Made by a program: the position numbers and the translations under genes. A stretch of 64,000 nt of DNA from a bacterium (lineage in GTDB: Bacteria > Verrucomicrobiota > Verrucomicrobiia > Limisphaerales > J093): the NCBI GenBank assembly GCA_021780105.1, contig JAJXZJ010000046.1:62001-126000 (forward strand), read 5' to 3'. The notes under the pieces were generated by a model. It saw nothing but the letters and a program-made list of their open reading frames with translations. It ran no database searches and was not told the DNA's origin. Positions 61,955-64,000 of this stretch are shown here, one piece after another; position 1 is the first letter of the stretch; every line of letters begins with the position of its first letter.

Positions 61955-63103
61955 TCATGCTTGTTGCCCTGATTTCAGCGTTACGACGTTGGTCGGTTCT
62001 TCGGCCCCGAAATTGATTCGTTGCGCAACCGCGAAAGCGTGTTCCTGTCGCAAGTGTCCGTAGGTTTTCATCAACAGTGCGCCTCCGTCCTTATGGCCAA
62101 GCATCTTGGCGACGGTGGGAATGTCCCCACCGCTTTCGATGGCTGTCGTTGCGAAGAAGTGGCGAAAGGTATGGTGCGAAAGGTGGGGCAAGCCCAACCG
62201 GCGTGTGGCGGTGTCAATGCACTTGCGGGCGCTTTTGATCTTCATAATGAGGTCATCCGGTTGCGGATTGCTCTCCGGTCGAAGGCGGACCAGAAGCTGG
62301 CGGAGCGCGGCATTCATCGGCGTTGTCCGCGTCTCGTGGTTCTTTGTGCCACGCTCCCCGCCGGTGATCGTGATCACGTCGCGGTCAAAGTCCACGTCGC
62401 GCCAACGCAGATTCCGGGCCTCATCAAGCCGGCAACCGGAATAGGCAAGCAATTCAACCAGGTCCGCACCATCGCTGGCCTTCGCTTGGCTGTCTGCCCT
62501 GCCATCACTCAGTCGAATCGCGGCAACAAGTTGCTGGAATTGCTCCCGCGTGGGCACCGTCGGGCGTTTTGAGTGAATCGGCTTGCGCCGGATGTGGGCG
62601 GCGGGATTGTCCACGCGCAAACCGATTTCAACGGCGTAGTCAAAAACGCCACGCATGGTGTCGAGTTCGTGGGCAAAGGTTTGTGCGGCGATTGTAGCAC
62701 CCCTTTGCCTAACCCATTCCTCACAATGTCGTTGGGTAATGTTGCGTGCGCTAATGCCTCCAAAGAAGGGGGCCATCGCCCTAACGCATAGCTGGGTGCG
62801 AGCCAGTGTGCTTGGCTTTACCGTATGACGCTTGTTCTCAAGCCATCGCTCGGCAAGAATCGTGAAACTGACATGCGGATCATCTTGCGGTCGGAGACTT
62901 GCAGCTTGGGCCAAAAAAACCGCCAAACGTCGCTCCGCAAGCCTCCGGTCCTTGGTTTTGAGGGATTTCCAAATCTGCTTGCCCGCTCTTTTTAGAAGGG
63001 CATAATAACCGCCCGATGGTTCGCGTCTATACAGGTTCTCAGCAACGGAACGAAACGACGGCTTACGCGCCGCGCGTTTGGATTCTGGTTCGCTGTGGTT
63101 CAT
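61955..63103 (-). CDS. Tyrosine recombinase integrase of the element
   Basis: A 382-residue phage-type integrase. An N-terminal arm-binding region (LYRREPSGGYYALLKRAGKQ), a core SAM-like domain, then the catalytic residues: Arg in AYSGCRLDEARNLRW, Lys in the following hairpin, His-x-x-Arg in LSHHTFRHFFAT, His in LGHKDGG, and nucleophile Tyr in KTYGHLRQEH. It reads away from the right end, next to the tRNA, as usual. The arm repeats 13-34 bases upstream of its start and at the far end are its probable binding sites. Confidence 0.95.
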   Translation of the reverse strand: MNHSEPESKRAARKPSFRSVAENLYRREPSGGYYALLKRAGKQIWKSLKTKDRRLAERRLAVFLAQAASLRPQDDPHVSFTILAERWLENKRHTVKPSTLARTQLCVRAMAPFFGGISARNITQRHCEEWVRQRGATIAAQTFAHELDTMRGVFDYAVEIGLRVDNPAAHIRRKPIHSKRPTVPTREQFQQLVAAIRLSDGRADSQAKASDGADLVELLAYSGCRLDEARNLRWRDVDFDRDVITITGGERGTKNHETRTTPMNAALRQLLVRLRPESNPQPDDLIMKIKSARKCIDTATRRLGLPHLSHHTFRHFFATTAIESGGDIPTVAKMLGHKDGGALLMKTYGHLRQEHAFAVAQRINFGAEEPTNVVTLKSGQQA

Positions 63104-63115
63104 GTCCGAATCATA

Positions 63116-63137
63116 GGGTTAGACTATTGGGTTATAC
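63116..63137 (+). repeat. Right integrase arm-type repeat pair
   Basis: GGGTTAGAC at 63116-63124 and GGGTTATAC at 63129-63137, separated by 13 bases from start to start, matching the left pair in sequence, spacing and orientation. It lies between the integrase start and the right attachment repeat, and may overlap the integrase promoter. Confidence 0.7.
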
Positions 63138-63193
63138 AAGTTCTTTTTCTGGCTTGAAAACTGACTTGGAAGTTTCTAATCATCAATAGGTTA

Positions 63194-63231
63194 TGGGTTG
63201 GTAGCTCAGTGGTAGAGCAGCGGCCTTTTAA
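63194..63231 (+). repeat. Right attachment repeat within tRNA-Lys
   Basis: Exact 38-bp match to 53255-53292. Ends at the anticodon loop of the intact tRNA-Lys gene. Because the repeat reaches only nucleotide 37 of the tRNA, the element supplies the 5' half and upstream sequence of the present gene. Its promoter therefore now comes from the element. Confidence 0.9.
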
Positions 63232-63269
63232 GCCGTTGGTCCAGGGTTCAAATCCCTGCCAACCCACCA
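63195..63269 (+). tRNA. tRNA-Lys(TTT)
   Basis: Acceptor GGGTTGG pairs with CCAACCC, D-arm GCTC..GAGC, anticodon stem GCGGC/GCCGT with loop CTTTTAA (anticodon TTT, lysine), T-arm CAGGG-TTCAAAT-CCCTG, discriminator A and encoded CCA at 63267-63269. The cloverleaf is complete. It is the target gene of the integrated element. Confidence 0.97.
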
Positions 63270-63444
63270 CCTCGCAGCCGGGCGTGATTCCCTCAACATT
63301 TCCGACCATCAACGGCATTGTCGCGCTCTTTCTTCATTCCCTTGGAGACGCAGAGCCGTGGAATTCGGCCGAACGTTTTCCACGCTTGCGCGTGATTTGT
63401 GCCTGTATCCCGGAAAAAGGATTGCCTCCGCCGCCGGCCTCGCT
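63270..63444. other. Intergenic region after tRNA-Lys
   Basis: About 175 bases of host sequence after the restored tRNA. No hairpin terminator is evident. CGGAAAAAGGA at 63412-63422 precedes the receptor gene and could be its ribosome-binding region, although about 22 bases from the ATG. Confidence 0.4.
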
Positions 63445-64000
63445 ATGAATATTTGTCCGATGAATTGCCCGCCTCTTTTGCCAACTGCGTCCAAAGTGCG
63501 GTTCCGCCGCCGGTCGCTGCCGGTTGTCTGGCTGCCCGCCGTGTTGATGACGTTTTCACTGGCCGGCGAAGTGTTGGCGGATGCCGCCGGCGACACCGGC
63601 ACGAACGCGCCGGAGCCGTTCCCCAAGACGGTTGTTTACGTGGAAAAGCAGCCGGCCGTCGGGCAATCCGTGCCGGTCAGCGACACGCCGGTCACGCGTG
63701 CGACGATCCAGGACGCCGCGGTGCGGACCGTGAAGGATGCCGCGGCCTACGCGCCGGACACGTTCATGAACGAGTTCACGGCGCGCAAGTTGAGCAACCC
63801 CTATGTCCGCGGCATCGGCTCCAGCCCGAACAATCCCGGTGTGACGACGTATTACGACGGTGTGCCGCAGCTCAACGCCAATTCCTCGAGTCTCGAACTC
63901 GTGGACGTGGACCAGGTGGAATTCGTGCGCGGGGCGCAGGGCGCGCTTTACGGACGGAACACGCTGGGCGGGCTGATCAGCATCACCAGCCGCCTGCCGT
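63445..64000 (+). CDS. TonB-dependent receptor, N-terminal part
   Basis: The gene runs off the right edge (185 codons visible). It has a basic start (KVRFRRRSL) and a hydrophobic signal sequence ending LAGEVLADA. The plug domain follows: TIQDAAVRTVKDAAAYAP, SNPYVRGIGSSPNNPGVTTY, YDGVP, and VDQVEFVRGAQGALYGRNT with GGLISITS. This is the classical TonB-receptor plug. No substrate can be named. The start may be the ATG at 63445 or at 63460. Confidence 0.9.
   Translation, partial: MNICPMNCPPLLPTASKVRFRRRSLPVVWLPAVLMTFSLAGEVLADAAGDTGTNAPEPFPKTVVYVEKQPAVGQSVPVSDTPVTRATIQDAAVRTVKDAAAYAPDTFMNEFTARKLSNPYVRGIGSSPNNPGVTTYYDGVPQLNANSSSLELVDVDQVEFVRGAQGALYGRNTLGGLISITSRLP

Larger units (their letters stand above)
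53255..63231. mobile_element. 9.9-kb integrative element in tRNA-Lys, satellite-like
   Basis: Bounded by a 38-bp exact repeat (53255-53292 and 63194-63231) that spans the 5' half of tRNA-Lys through the anticodon loop. The right copy is joined to the tRNA 3' half, giving an intact gene. The left copy is only the old 5' half. Contents are a tyrosine integrase next to the right end, AlpA-like HTH, GIY-YIG protein, Toprim primase, phage-type helicase, iterons and a type IIG R-M enzyme. No structural, packaging or transfer genes are seen, so mobilisation by a helper is likely. Confidence 0.85.

Overview
The window looks like a high-GC chromosome segment from the Verrucomicrobiota (Limisphaerales/Pedosphaera-like bacteria are my best guess). 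The hints are a PEP-CTERM protein, an LpxC-FabZ fusion, Gram-negative lipid A genes, several hydrogenase-4-like gene sets, and dense overlapping ATGA/GTGA gene junctions. The assignment is an inference; there is no rRNA in the window.

Layout. 1-2.8 kb: end of a TauE-type permease, an AbrB/MazF-type toxin-antitoxin pair, a PEP-CTERM protein, a duplicated 37-bp sequence and a frameshifted small gene. 2.9-5.7 kb: quinol-type nitric oxide reductase and a hemerythrin-domain protein behind a perfect FNR/DNR-type box. 5.8-22.1 kb: one minus-strand run of 15 closely packed ORFs encoding two complete six-subunit complexes related to hydrogenase-4/formate hydrogenlyase and complex I (set B upstream, set A downstream), two helix-turn-helix proteins (one fused to a PTS EIIA domain) and a 56-residue ORF copied from an antiporter subunit. 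22.2-26.5 kb: an acyltransferase, an EamA transporter, lpxA and lpxC-fabZ.

26.6-42.9 kb: the most striking region. A promoter and fluoride (crcB-motif) riboswitch with an overlapping terminator sits before crcB. It is followed, closely spaced on the same strand, by a DUF190 gene, a third hydrogenase-4-like complex (set C), enolase, a small ATPase, two dynamin-like GTPases with a metallophosphoesterase between them, and an MFS transporter. Enolase is a classical fluoride target, so this reads as a large fluoride-response operon. A second crcB-DUF190 pair lies just upstream of the riboswitch. In all three large subunits the four nickel-ligand cysteines of [NiFe] hydrogenases are replaced, so these should be ion-translocating 'Ehr-type' complexes rather than hydrogenases. 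Set C is also damaged: its small-subunit gene is frameshifted and has lost one cluster cysteine, and its adjacent DUF190 gene carries a 2-bp deletion.

43.8-52.9 kb: ordinary housekeeping genes (xseB, dxs, icd, an SDR, nagA, a family 9 glycosyltransferase, miaB). 53.3-63.2 kb: a 9.9-kb integrative element in tRNA-Lys(TTT), bounded by 38-bp direct repeats, with integrase arm-type repeats at both ends. It carries a tyrosine integrase, an integrase remnant, an AlpA-like HTH protein, a GIY-YIG protein, a Toprim primase, a phage-type helicase, an iteron-containing non-coding region and a type IIG restriction-modification enzyme with two small companions. No capsid or conjugation genes are seen, so it resembles a phage satellite. 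63.4 kb to the end: the N-terminus of a TonB-dependent receptor.
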